Shown here: piece after piece, positions 1-10,331 of the stretch
Layout: every line of letters begins with the position of its first letter
How positions within the stretch are numbered: the first letter of the stretch is position 1
Source of the DNA: Tilletia caries
Lineage: Eukaryota; Basidiomycota; Exobasidiomycetes; Tilletiales; Tilletiaceae
NCBI GenBank assembly: GCA_032718865.1
Contig: JALUTQ010000046.1
Span: forward strand, 868,001 to 932,000
DNA: 64,000 nt
Direction: 5' to 3'
The notes under the pieces: generated by a model
What the model saw: only the letters and a program-made list of their open reading frames with translations
What the model was told of the DNA's origin: nothing
Databases searched by the model: none
Translations under genes and position numbers: made by a program

Positions 1-37
1 GCTCCTGTAGGGCTGTAGGTGGTAGATGATTTGTATA

Positions 38-879
38 CAGTCAAACAGGAAATGGTTGACCGTAGACCCAAAAAAAAATTGAAGCTTCAAAGTTTCTTTT
101 CGAAAACGCGACGCGATGAAAATGAGGCAGACCTTCCGATTTTGCTACAGAGACCATGATCAATTGATGAGACCCTCCATTAATTGGCCCTGACATCAAC
201 AGACTGTATCATCATGCTTGAATTTCCGAATGATAGACATCGCACAAGATCTTACGGAATGCTAGCGAATGTCCAGGATACCATCTCTGCCGAGTTTCGA
301 GGTGTTTGAAGCAGTTGTGATGGTGTGAGGTGTTTGCGGTCAAGCTGTGCGATGGAAAGAGGAGGAAACTCCCTTTTACGTATCCGTTGCTGCGTACCAC
401 CAACAGCAACAAAACTCAACGAGTTCTTCATCATTTTGTGCGATTCAACCTGGTAGTAGCAGCATGGTAGCTGATAATGTGCATGCTGAGCATTTCCCTA
501 AGGTCTGTCGGGTGTTTGATGGCGCTGTGTGCTACAGTTGTGGTGCAATTGCTTCTGTCTTTTCTTTTCCTCTAACCGTTCCCTGTCTGTCCTGTCACCG
601 TCCATTTCCCTCTCCCTCTCTCTGCCTTTGCCACTCGCTCAACTCAGCTATTATCAGGTACTCTCTCGTCCTCACTGGGTACGCTGGGTAACTGGCGGTG
701 GTGCGGTCGTTGAGAAAAAGAATCATGTCACGCGCAAGTGAGGGCAAACACAGCGTCTGTCGCAAATGTGGTTGGTCTGGTGACCACACGGGAGTCACCG
801 CAAAATTAGATTTATAAATCGGAGGGTGCTGTTGGAAATTACGATGGTCAACCACGGTCAACCATTTCCTGTTTGACTG
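38..879. mobile_element. Non-autonomous TA-flanked MITE (Tc1/mariner-like)
   Basis: A 26-bp perfect terminal inverted repeat starting CAGTCAAACAGGAAATGG lies at 38-63 and again, inverted, at 854-879. Both outer ends are bordered by the dinucleotide TA (36-37 and 880-881), the target duplication expected for Tc1/mariner/pogo transposases. A second copy of part of the terminal motif (TGGTCAACC) sits just inside the right end at about 845-853. The 842-bp interior has no convincing coding region, so the element would depend on a transposase made elsewhere. The repeat and TA flanks are read directly; the superfamily is inferred from target site and size. Confidence 0.8.
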
Positions 880-1138
880 TAGGAAGTTGGGAGCACTCTG
901 CTGCTGAAGGTTGTGTGTGTGAGGGCAGCCTTGCCCAACCATTTGGCCACTTAGCCTTCCTCAACTCTTGCACGACAAGGATGGAGAAAGTCTCTTATGC
1001 TTCTAGACTTGGACAATACTTTACGGCCCAGGGTTGCACGGGTCTTCATTTCCGAGAGATTCCCAGGTCTTCTGCCAGGCTGTCACAACCCTAGAAGCGC
1101 ACAACTCTAGGACAAGGGTAGGGGTTAGCCGGCGCACT

Positions 1139-1822
1139 GCCACCTTCGGTGGCGTTATAACCCCCCTTAAAACAGCCATAAAACGTCGGTGTTATGTTCC
1201 GGGTGTTCACCTCTTGTTTTGTCCCCGTTCTTCGCCGCTTAAAATGGGTTTGTAAAACACTCTAGAATCATTACGTTTTACGGATCTTATAATGGTGTTA
1301 AAATCTAGTAGACATAGTGGTCACGTGACTGCTGCAGCGACGCGGGAAGTGAGACAAGACGTCTCCAGACGCCTTCCTCACCGCCACCACCTTGCTCGAC
1401 ACCACTGCCCTCACCACACCCACCCGCGATGCTCAGCCCACCCCAACATGTCATCCGCAGGTAGCAATACTGTAAATCGAGGGTTTCTGTCTTCAGAGAG
1501 CAGCATCAATTGAGTGTGGAAGCAGCTGTGAACCTTTTGGAGATACAGGGCAGAGACTCTGAGACCACCAAGCAGACCCTTTTTCAATTAGAGAAACCCG
1601 GGCTATGGCCAGTCCGTGTTTTAGCAACACTAGAACAACACTTTAACACCAACACAACGTCATAATTCTAGCAACGCGTTCTAAATCTAGTAGAACGGAC
1701 CGTTCTAAAGGTTTTCTTAAAACTGATGTAAGAATGCTTGGTTTCAAGTGAGGGTCAAAATTGCCGTAAAACTGTGTTCTAGCAAACGTTTTAACAACTT
1801 TGGAACGCCACCGAAGGTGGCA
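1139..1822. repeat. Inverted-repeat element with hairpin termini
   Basis: A 21-bp sequence, ACTGCCACCTTCGGTGGCGT plus T, at 1137-1157 recurs inverted at 1803-1823. Each terminus is itself a hairpin (GCCACC, three-base loop, GGTGGC). The interior contains several TTCTAG/CTAGAAC words and a direct repeat of AAATCTAGTAGA at about 1300 and 1684. No coding region is apparent and no target duplication was found, so family and exact ends are uncertain. Confidence 0.55.
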
Positions 1823-1838
1823 GTCACCCCAGGCTTCC

Positions 1839-2531
1839 CAGTTTTGCCTCACTAGGCTCCATTGAATGGCACTCATAACACAGGAGAAATGGCCCTCCCA
1901 ATCTCTTTGTCAATCCTCCGAATAGGTACAGCTATTGGGCAAGATTGGGATTTGTCAATACCTTAAGGGTATTGTCGTACCTATTGCAGGTTCAGGGATT
2001 TTGGACCTATTTTAGCGCAGAAGACCACCAGACGAGTCTCACCTCACCCGTGTTTGGAGTATCTTCGACGCGACGACGCGTCAAGTCACGTGCTCAGTCC
2101 TGACCTTATAGATGCTCGGGCCCAAACGCGGCAGGATCACCGCGGGCATAGGCCCATTGAATTACGCTTGCCTGATATACTCTCCTCGCGGAATGGCAGG
2201 GCGGGGGGGTGGCGCACTCATCGTGTGGCCACGCTCCCAGCGTCAGCATCCTCCGCGAGCCGGGGCAGGTGTCCAGACGACCGCCACCCATCCAGATCGC
2301 CTCCAGAAAAGGGTAGCGGGTTGGGATTGAGACTCTGAAACTTTTTAGCGTCAAAACCAAGTTTCAATTTAAAGGGATTGGGATTTTTACAACAGCTTGT
2401 CAGGCGTATCTCTCATTGACAAGGCTATTGGACCCCCCCCCCCCCCCCCCCATAGCATAGCTGTTGTATAGCTATTGCTCTAAACAATCCTAACCCCCTT
2501 TCTCCTGTATAAGAGCCTAACAGGGCAAAAC
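1839..2531. repeat. Inverted-repeat element, long version of the 5,028 foldback
   Basis: The left end (GTTTTGCCTCACTAGGCTC, about 1839-1857) and the inverted right end (GAGCCTAACAGGGCAAAAC, about 2512-2530) match at 15 of 19 positions. The interior of about 650 bp holds no convincing gene. It includes a short palindrome, CAATACCTTAAGGGTATTG, near 1958, and a run of 19 C residues at 2433-2451. The same two ends, with almost nothing between, occur inverted at 5,028-5,083. No clear target duplication was seen. Confidence 0.5.
2433..2451. repeat. Homopolymer of 19 C residues
   Basis: An uninterrupted run of 19 C lies inside the 1,839-2,531 element. Such runs are unstable and prone to sequencing error. 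Confidence 0.8.
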
Positions 2532-2597
2532 ACCGCCTTTCCTTGTTATACATATGATGAGAAAATGAAAAGGCCTTTCTCCGCGTGGCCAACATCC

Positions 2598-3835
2598 CTC
2601 CTCGCAACCATGCCTTTCCGTGCTCTTACCTGGACACCTGGATGCCATCCACATCCACACATAGTCACACAAGGTAAAGCAAGGCCTTAGTCGTTGAGGT
2701 AGCGATGAAGTTGCTTTGGGCCTCGTTTGCGCGCAACCGGTGCTGATTCTGACCACCAGCGGCCTTTCAAAGATAACTGACCCTCCCTATTTCTCAACTC
2801 TGCTGTGACTCTGACCCTTCCATACCTTCCCTTGTTTATTTTTCCAACGCTGACTGTCTCTGATATATCGCAGGGATACTTCATGAGTAACGGGGTCAAT
2901 TTTGAAGTCATTTGGATCATATCTCGCCTCTCTGTGTGCTGGTGACATTTGAATGATATGCTTATGCTTACATTTTCCATCCCATCCATCTCGATCGCTG
3001 ATCCTCTCTTCTATCTGATTATCCCTTACTCCTCTCACTTGTCTTTATAGTGTATATCTTTGAAATGCAGCTTCTTTCCCTCTTCTAGCTGCGGTCCAGC
3101 ACCCCTGCCGCTCTTGCGAGCACTCTAGGCTCGTCCAGGTCCTTCCTCCCTGTTTCATTTTCAGCTCGCATACATGTGAAAAGGTACGTACGCCCCCGAA
3201 ACGTTCCCCAAAGCATATTTGCATACTTACATACCATTCCCCCTTCATTTCGTCACCTTCCAGGCTCTGGTTGCGTTTCAGCGACATCAGATGCCTCCAA
3301 ATCCTCCGATCACCGGTGAGTACATACTTCCTTGGATTTTCACTGCTCATATTATCTTATCACTCTCTAAATAGCTCTTCCTGACTCCATAGGGTACTCT
3401 TGTACTTGTGAAAGCTTTCTGGAGCCGCTGTGACTCTCTAACGCTCCTAGGCATATGCCAATCCTGTTTCTATCCTGTTCTTTTCAATACACATGATTTT
3501 TCCCTTACCATGCCCCATTCTCCGATTCAAATCTCATTCTGAAAGGCTCTATGAGCTCACAGTGAGCATATCTTTCGAACGTATACATTTTTGTTTTGAA
3601 GTTTGAGGTGTTGGAAAGTCAGGTGCAGTTGGTGCACCAAGAAGTGTCTAGGCATGCACGTCGTGTCATTGTCTGGAAATTGTGAACTTCCACACACGAC
3701 CATGCTACCACTCAGAATTCAACATATAACAAAAATGGTACCTGTTTGCTTGAATGATCTCAGAGACCTTGCCTGCCGAGTTTGAGCCTGTTCTGGGCAG
3801 TACTGACCCCACAGGGAAAGGAAAACAGGTCAGAA
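2598..3835 (+). repeat. Dispersed repeat REP1, copy A
   Basis: Collinear over about 1.2 kb with 29,491-30,720 (copy C) and over its middle part with copy B (9,520-11,985). All copies run from CTCCTCGCAACCATGCC-like sequence through GCTGATTCTGAC to the block CTCAGAATTCAACATATAACA. Inside is a 52-base block at 3264-3315 preceded by a pyrimidine-rich CAG and followed by GTGAGT, with a GTACGTACG motif 80 bases upstream: the signature of an internal exon between two introns. No long reading frame, LTR pair or reverse transcriptase was seen. REP1 is a name coined here; the family is unidentified. Confidence 0.7.
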
Positions 3836-3839
3836 ATCG

Positions 3840-5450
3840 AGCGGGAATCGAGCTGGAATCGATTTCTCACGCGTTGACGGTCACTCGTCCGCCAATACTG
3901 CTCTGAACAGGTTCAAAGTCGGCAGGCGAGGCCCCTAAGATAGCATGAGTAGGTAAGTACCATTTTTATGTTGTGTTAAACCTTGAACAGTTGGGTGGTT
4001 CAGTTTGGTGTTCCCGAACTTCCCTGTAATTCATTGCCGCACACATTCATCGGTGGATGCGAAGTACACCTGAATGTTTAATACCCAAGAACACAACATA
4101 AATCTGGATGTAGACGATAGGTATGTCCATTGCGAGCTCATAGAGCCTTCCAGACTGAGAATCAAATCAGAAAAGGGAGAGCGGCGGGAAAAATAGTAGC
4201 GAAGAAAGAGCGGAATGACCCCAAACAGAAATGACATATGCTAAGATCCAGTAGAAGGTCACAGAGACACAAGACAGGCTTCATAGGAACCGGTGTGGAA
4301 TTAAGAGCAAGGAAATATCTGTTTGAGAGTGTGATGTGTTGCTGTCAGTGGAAAGGAAGCGGAAAAAAGGGGCCAGGTGAGATGCTCACCCCTAAAGCCG
4401 ACAGTCCGGGCCATAACGGGTCCTGGGAGCGCAACCAGGCTGCAGAGGCAAGCAAAAATGGGCGATAATGGTGTGTCAGTGTACAACGCTACTATGTGAG
4501 GAGTTTGAGGGTTGTACGTACCGTTATCGTGAAATAGCAGACCCAAAGCAGATAGTGGTCAGTGGGCAGTGAGTGAGAGCACTGAGGGACACTTACAAGG
4601 CGAGAAGAACGTCCCAGTCGCAACCAATTGTGGTTAAAATAGGTTCATATTGAAGGTATATACTGTTACTACATGTGGAAAGAAGAAGGGGGCCAGCAGA
4701 TGAAAGGGAAAGGTGAGCTGGAAACTGGAAGGGGAAGGAGAGTGTGAGCAGTGAGCCATCGTCTTAAGTCATCGATCTTTGCCGGCGCATGGGGAGGCAT
4801 TTTGCAGAGCGGAATACGGCACAACCTGATCGTTCAGCACAATCCCTTCCATTATAGCTCTTTCTCTTCCAAAGCGATCTGATGTTTGATCTGGCCGCGA
4901 GCATTCTGGCGGAGGGCGAGGAGCTGGATGTGGCGATTTTTAGCTGGCTGGGAGTTGAGTGAAGCCACGTGGTGACGTGGCAGCACAGTGGCTTCTGAAT
5001 TCTCGCGACACGGTGTGGCTCGCTATGTTTGCCTTGTTAGGCTCTTACTGGTGTCATTCAATGGAGCCTAGTGGGGCAAAACTCAGACGCCATAGGACGT
5101 GGCAGTGGGCGGTGTGTGACCTTGTCTCGGCAGCGGGCAGCCTTTGCACAGACGGGCGACAGGCCGACAGCTGACAGGTCACCGGTCACAGGCGGCTCAC
5201 AATTCTCAACGTGCGCACTTCCCGGCTCCCGCCTTGCGCTTGCTTTGGGTTGTGCCTTGCCCAAATGGTATGTATTCCGCTGGTCAAATAAGGAAGCTTT
5301 TGCCTTTAGGGTCGCCTCAGTGTGGCGCTAAGCTGAGGCGGTGAGGCGCTAACCACTACCTACCTTAATTTGTACCTCTCCCCCTCCCCCAGCCTCCAGA
5401 TGACGGCTCCCGCTGCCCGCAGCAGCATGCTGCGTGTTGCGTTGCGGCTG
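3840..5450. other. Repeat-derived intergenic region
   Basis: No gene could be supported. The stretch holds a piece of a second dispersed repeat (about 4,878-4,975, resembling 31,598-31,720: CTGG, C/T, GCGAGCATTC then GGATG/GGATA) and the foldback at 5,028-5,083. The remainder shows only short reading frames with no recognisable content. Confidence 0.5.
5028..5083. repeat. 56-bp foldback, internally deleted copy of the 1,839 element
   Basis: GTTTGCCTTGTTAGGCTC is followed 19 bases later by its imperfect inverse GAGCCTAGTGGGGCAAAAC. Read on the minus strand it equals the left 30 bases of the 1,839-2,531 element (including CTCCATTGAATG) joined to that element's right end. Confidence 0.55.
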
Positions 5451-5460
5451 TTGCCTGCCC

Positions 5461-5468
5461 GTATATAA
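5461..5468 (+). promoter_or_regulatory. TATA-like box upstream of the small Cys-rich gene
   Basis: GTATATAAAG at about 5460-5469 lies roughly 200 bases upstream of the ATG at 5666, followed by pyrimidine-rich sequence (CTTCTTCCTCTCTCTGCCTC) typical of fungal transcription starts. Confidence 0.45.
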
Positions 5469-5665
5469 AGAGGCTGCGGAGACTGGTACCCAGGAACTGT
5501 AAGCTTCCCCCCCTCCTCCATTGCGAAGCTGTTTTGCGTCTTCTTCCTCTCTCTGCCTCAATTCATACAGTCTGCTGGTCAGCCCAACAAACCTATCTTC
5601 CATCGACGACCCTCAGTGCCTCAGCTCACCCGCCAACCCCCCAGCTTCTTCACCCCGAATCAAAA

Positions 5666-5917
5666 ATGTGTCGCGCCGGAAACCTCTTCCTCCTGTGTCG
5701 AGACTGCGACGACGCGGTAGCAACTGGCGTTTGGCGAGACGAATGCTCGCAATACGACATCCACAGCGACACGTGTTCCGACTCCGTCGAGTGGGACGGA
5801 AGCGACGAGCGGTGGCAGCGATCGAGCATGGCTCTCTGCGACTCTTGCGAGGCTCAAGAGCAAGCGGCTTCCGGAACTAGCAACACCTCGTATGCGGTCG
5901 GAGTCGAAGCCTCATAG
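5666..5917 (+). CDS. Small cysteine-rich protein, function unknown
   Basis: This 83-residue intronless frame begins ATGTGTCGCGCC, directly after a TATA-like box and a pyrimidine-rich leader. The product has paired cysteines (LLCRDCDDA near residue 10, then a CSQYDIHSDTC stretch, then ALCDSCEA near residue 60), which could bind a metal. It has no signal peptide and no membrane segment. An in-frame ATG upstream (5534) would add an unconvincing low-complexity extension, so the inner ATG was chosen. It is convergent with the TrpRS gene. I do not recognise a family; the evidence is cysteine spacing and promoter context only. Confidence 0.45.
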   Translation: MCRAGNLFLLCRDCDDAVATGVWRDECSQYDIHSDTCSDSVEWDGSDERWQRSSMALCDSCEAQEQAASGTSNTSYAVGVEAS

Positions 5918-7170
5918 CGGCCCAACAAAGATCACACCCTCGAGATGTGCTCCTTCCTGATACGACGGGGGCCTTGATTCTCGAAACATTCGGCCCCTCC
6001 CAACACACCTTCTCCACATCAACACCCGCCCTCGTGACCGTCTTTCGAACGGCTCGCGCGCAACCCAGCATGCACAGGGATCCAAATTTCGCATCCTCTA
6101 CCATCGACAACGCCATATTGTCAGCATCAGCTGGCCAGACGAGCACTCGGTCGCACGTCGCAAATCTCGAAGTCGCCCCCAACCCCAGGTCCCCCTCCTG
6201 TCCACTGCACCATTTACCATGCATGTATGGGCCGGAGTCGACGATCGCGAAGGTTCTCAATGTGGGTGAACGGCTTTCTCACTTTTTCCCGGCGGCACCG
6301 GCAGAGTGACCGGTCGGTCGGTCATCCTGCTCAAGTGGATCTGGAAGGATGGTTCGGAACTGCAGCGCGGGTCCCTGACGCCTGTCTACCTTGCCGAGGC
6401 GAAAACAGGCCTTTCCATGTCGGATCGTTGGACAGCAAGATGGGAATGGATGAACGTTGCGTCTCCAGGCAGGGAACACAGGTGTCGGGCGTCTTCTCCA
6501 CTCCTGTCAAACCTTCTCAAACAGGGTTAATACTCGATCACGGGCTTCACTAAGACTCAAGACACATCCAAAAACAAATGGGGCCAAGGTCGGACGGCAA
6601 ATTTCGGTCAGCAAAGGAATTCGCGCGGAGCTGCCTTCTCGTCCACCCTGTCTCCGTCCGTCTTCTACAACCGACGAGACCCCATCAGTCAAGCTACATC
6701 GAAGGCAGCCTATCCCTTGTACTGTGCACATACATCAGTCTCTCTGACTCACCACCGATTCCCACATCTGGTATTTCAAACCAACTTTGTACTTGTAAGA
6801 CCATTGAATATTGAACTCTCAACCATTCTTCTTGTTTGGCGCTCGCTCTCCCTGATCTTCGACCCTGCTACCAGTACAAGCTGAGCATCAGTGGCTTGTT
6901 ACGCCAAGTCCAAGAAAGTCTATGAAATGAATGTGTTTAATGTTGATGTTCCCGACGGTTGATACGGTGCTCAAGCCAAGACATTCGGGAATGGGGGAGG
7001 CGCCGACGTCTAGCGTTGTAGAAGCTCCGCCATGTATCGAAGTGCGGCAGGCCCGGCACGACCGAAAGGAAAGACGACATCCGTACGCCAGCAAGAGTGC
7101 ATTCTTCTGATGACCCGGATGACTTCAGTATCAAGTCAGTCGAACCTTAGAAGGAGGAACGAGCACCCGC
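5918..7170. other. Intergenic region between convergent genes
   Basis: No gene was found. Apart from a short CGGT run at about 6309-6321 nothing repetitive stands out; it probably contains the 3' untranslated regions of the two convergent genes. Confidence 0.4.
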
Positions 7171-9149
7171 TCAGGGAATGTGAGACACTGTCGTCTTGAT
7201 AACCTCGCCCTGACGATGCGCCGTAGAGCCGGGCCCGGAAACGACGGGGTCAATCTTGCGCGTGGCGTCCATGAATTGATGGATGATGTCGTCCGTGACC
7301 TTTGATTTTCGCTGTGGTTGGTGTGAAGCACAGATGGTTAGTAAGTAGAGAAGAACAGACAGGTTTTTTTCCAGGACAAGAGTGTTCTCAGGGTCGAAAC
7401 GCACCTCCTGGAATTCTCGGACGACTTGTTGCAAGACTGCGATGCACTTGGCCTTCATCTCACCAGTCAGGAGAGTGCCGGCGCGGTAGTCCTAGCACAT
7501 GGAACAGGGATGGAAGGTGCATTCCCTCAGCATATGGTGAGTTTCGTGTATCTCAGCGCATGAAAGGGGAACAATACACACCTTGGCCAGCTGGTCCAAC
7601 TGCTCATCGTCGTCCACAAAGAAGCGAAGGTATTGGTAGCTGACATCCACATCAGGATCGCCCCCTAACCGCCGATGTTCCTCAAGCGTCTCCTGTCCAC
7701 CACTGAACGCGCCCCCGATCTTCTTCTTGATCTGCTTCGGCGTGTCGCTCATATAGATGCTGCTCAGCTCGTTGCTTGCGCTCATCTTAGTCTGAGAGCC
7801 CTGGAGGGAAGGGAAGAAGATGGAGTGGATGAGGGAGGGTTTGGGGTATTTCAGTCGGGGCGCGACATCTCGCGTTTGGCGGAAGTAAGGATCCTGGTCG
7901 ATGGCGCAAGGGATGAGGCAGGGGATGTCGGAGCGGGTGCCGAAGATTTGGGGGAAAGAGTTGGAGAAGGATGGCGCCGCTTGGATGGACACGAAATGCA
8001 GTTTGCCGACGTTGTCGCTGGGTGTAAGAAGCTCCGAGTTCAGCCAACGGAACCTTCAGGATCGTAACACAGGAGACAGAACTCACGAGTCGTTGAAGCC
8101 GAACGTCCCCTTCGACTGATTCGTGGTGATGAAGCGCGCGATTCGGCACACGTTGTGATAGAAGGGCCCACTGCGAGGAGCGAAAGTCGAGTGTAAGCTT
8201 TTGAAATGCACAGTGCGGGCGCGCTCAGTTTCACTCACCCCATGTAATTCAGATTCGAAAAGATGAACGTCTTCTCGAGGTTGAAGCCTACGGAAATGAT
8301 ATCCCGTGCGTTCTCGAACGAGAACTTTTGCACTTGCTCGATCGTGAGGTGGGGTTTGAAAAGGAACTTCTCGTCGTCTAAAGGAACGCGAATGGACGCC
8401 AGCATATTAGCCCGAATCTACATTCAACATGCGGCAGCCTGTGCGAAATCTCACCTGTCAGCTGAATAACGAGGGGGACGTCAAAGACATCTTGCAGCCA
8501 CTTTGTGAAGGTGAAGGGAATGAGATGCCCCAGGTGCATGTTGTCGCTGCTCGGACCTCGACCGGTGTAGAGGTAGAACGGCTTCTTCTGCTCGTACCGG
8601 GTCAGGATGACATCAAGTTCGCTGCAAACAGATTTCCAAGAGCATTTTCAGCAAACCACTGTCTATCTCCTCCACACATTTCCAAGCCAAAGACAAGCTC
8701 ACCGATGACTGAAGAAGCTTCCGCGGCGGAGGAGCGGATGAGGCTCCCAGCCCGTCAACGTCTTGAACCGCTCCAGCAGCGGCGCATCGATCCTGCGCGT
8801 CCCGAACTCCTGGACGAGACGGTCATAGTCAATGGCGACTTGTTTGCCGTCGACGAAGCCGCCTTCGACGTCCCAAGGTGTGACTTTCTGGGTGGAGCCG
8901 GAGCTGGCTGTCTCCGCCGGCGGGGGGACGGTGATGGTCTCTACCTTACCCGACGCGGGGGGCACGACGGAGGAGCTGCGCGGAGAAATGAAGGAGCCAA
9001 GGGCACGAGCTTCAGCCGGATTTCGTTTCACGTATCGCGCATGTTTTTGCAGCGCATATAGCTTACCCTGGTGTTGGATCCTGAGCGGCCTGGATGTTGA
9101 CTGCCTCGAGGCGGTCCGCGATTTCTTGCTGGTGAGAAGGCTCCGCCAT
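7171..9149 (-). CDS. WRS1: Cytosolic tryptophanyl-tRNA synthetase
   Basis: This enzyme charges tRNA-Trp with tryptophan for cytoplasmic translation. Eight exons on the minus strand (9067-9149, 8703-8975, 8455-8621, 8239-8377, 8087-8170, 7582-8017, 7405-7491, 7171-7311) join in phase to about 469 residues, the usual eukaryotic length. The order is a short N-terminal extension, VTPWDVEG and [11 protein letters not shown], the class I HIGH-type signature as MHLGHL within [50 protein letters not shown], and the KMSKS-type loop KMSAS. The start ATGGCGGAGCCT at 9149 gives a clean first exon, and the first intron's acceptor CTCCGCGCAG restores phase. No mitochondrial presequence is visible, so the cytosolic form is meant. 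No damage was seen. Confidence 0.95.
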
Positions 9150-9519
9150 GGCAGCGCGCAGGGGAGATGTTCGAATAGGCGTATTCAGGGACCACCGTGC
9201 AGCGCAGCGAGCTCAGCAAGGATAAAGGATGAGTGAATGCAGCTTCAAGATGAGTGTTGCTCTGCGGTGGTTGCACTCGAGTCAAGTGAGTCAAGAAGAA
9301 CCGAGTTTATAAGTAGCTTCCAAGTCGGTTCGGGGGCAGTAGCCGCTCGTATTTTGGTCGTGGAACGGGCCAGGAACCGTATTAAAAAACCAACCAGGAT
9401 CTGGCTGGACACAGGACAGATCGGAGTAGCGCCGGTTTGCACCGGCTGTTCCCCGAATCAATGTTCTTTGGATGTTTTGTGTGTGGTTGTCTTCCGATCT
9501 TGGGAAGTCTCCATTATGC
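9150..9519. repeat. Upstream region of TrpRS with a dispersed repeat piece
   Basis: About 75 bases at 9,348-9,420 (CGTATTTTGGTCGTGGAACG onward to GATCTGGCTGGAC) are the inverse of 31,740-31,817 with only a few mismatches. A small hairpin, GCCGGTTTGCACCGGC, follows at about 9,432. The first 100-200 bases must also hold the TrpRS promoter; no TATA box was seen. Confidence 0.5.
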
Positions 9520-9650
9520 TGGTCCAAAGCTACATTAAGGTCGGAGTCATGGAGGTATCGATGAAGTTACTTCTGGAGCTTTCGCGCGACTGATGCTGAT
9601 TCTGACGATCTGATGGTTTTTGAAGACGACTACTCACTGTAACTGACTCT

Positions 9651-10324
9651 AGGGCAGTTCACGCGTCGTGAAAAATCCACTCCCAGAGCCGCCCATTTCT
9701 GCCCATTCTCGCCCAGATCCGCCCAAACCCGCCCAGAAAGTCTGATGAAGAATGGACTCGGCGGGTCGATTTTGACCCGCCCAGTCACTCCCATTTCATC
9801 CCAATCCTCGCTCATTCACTCCCAGTCACTCCCAGTCACTCCCAGAGCCGCCCAGACCCGCTGAGCCACTCCGGCAAGATTCTGAGTGGTGAAATGAAAT
9901 AATTTGCCAAAAATGTTTGCATGAGCTGTGGTTCGATCCCACGAGTGTGCAACTGTGTCTACCACTGTACTAAACCAAGGTTTGTACATTTAACCATCCA
10001 TTTGATAAAATATAACCGCTTGCAATTGACAGTTTTCTCGGCATGGACTGGCCTCGCCACGCCTTCGTGAGGGCTCAACGCTCAACGCTCAAAGGCTAGG
10101 TTCAATCCAGGTTTGCACTCGCAGTAAAAGGTGCAACACTCCCCAGAACTTATTTACAGGCGTTTTTATCATCTACAAGGTGCTGCGCTACGAGAAGAAG
10201 ACAGTGCTTTCGCGCAGTCGTTGCGGTGGTTCTGGGCGGATGTTGGTTCTCGGCGGGTCTCGGCGGGTTTGAGCGAGGATGGGCGGCCAAAAATGGCGCA
10301 AAAGCCTGACGCGTGAACTGCCCT
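9651..10324. mobile_element. Non-autonomous inverted-repeat element (possibly hAT-type) inside REP1 copy B
   Basis: A 17-bp perfect terminal inverted repeat, AGGGCAGTTCACGCGTC, is at 9651-9667 with its inverse at 10308-10324. Just inside both ends are arrays of CGCCCA/CACTCCCAG words (9,676-9,860, inverted near 10,230-10,290), which look like subterminal transposase-binding repeats. The flanks CTGACTCT (left) and CTGACT-TT (right, once the later Mutator-type insertion is removed) match at 7 of 8 positions, suggesting an imperfect 8-bp target duplication. The family call is therefore tentative. No coding capacity. Confidence 0.6.
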
Positions 10325-10331
10325 TCTGACT

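Noticed and set aside
9915..9985. A tRNA-like pattern: GGTTCGATCC (B-box-like) close to TCTACCACTGTACTAAAC (inverse of an A-box).
   Set aside because: The two boxes are on opposite strands and no cloverleaf can be folded, so it is not a tRNA gene; at most a rearranged tRNA-derived scrap.
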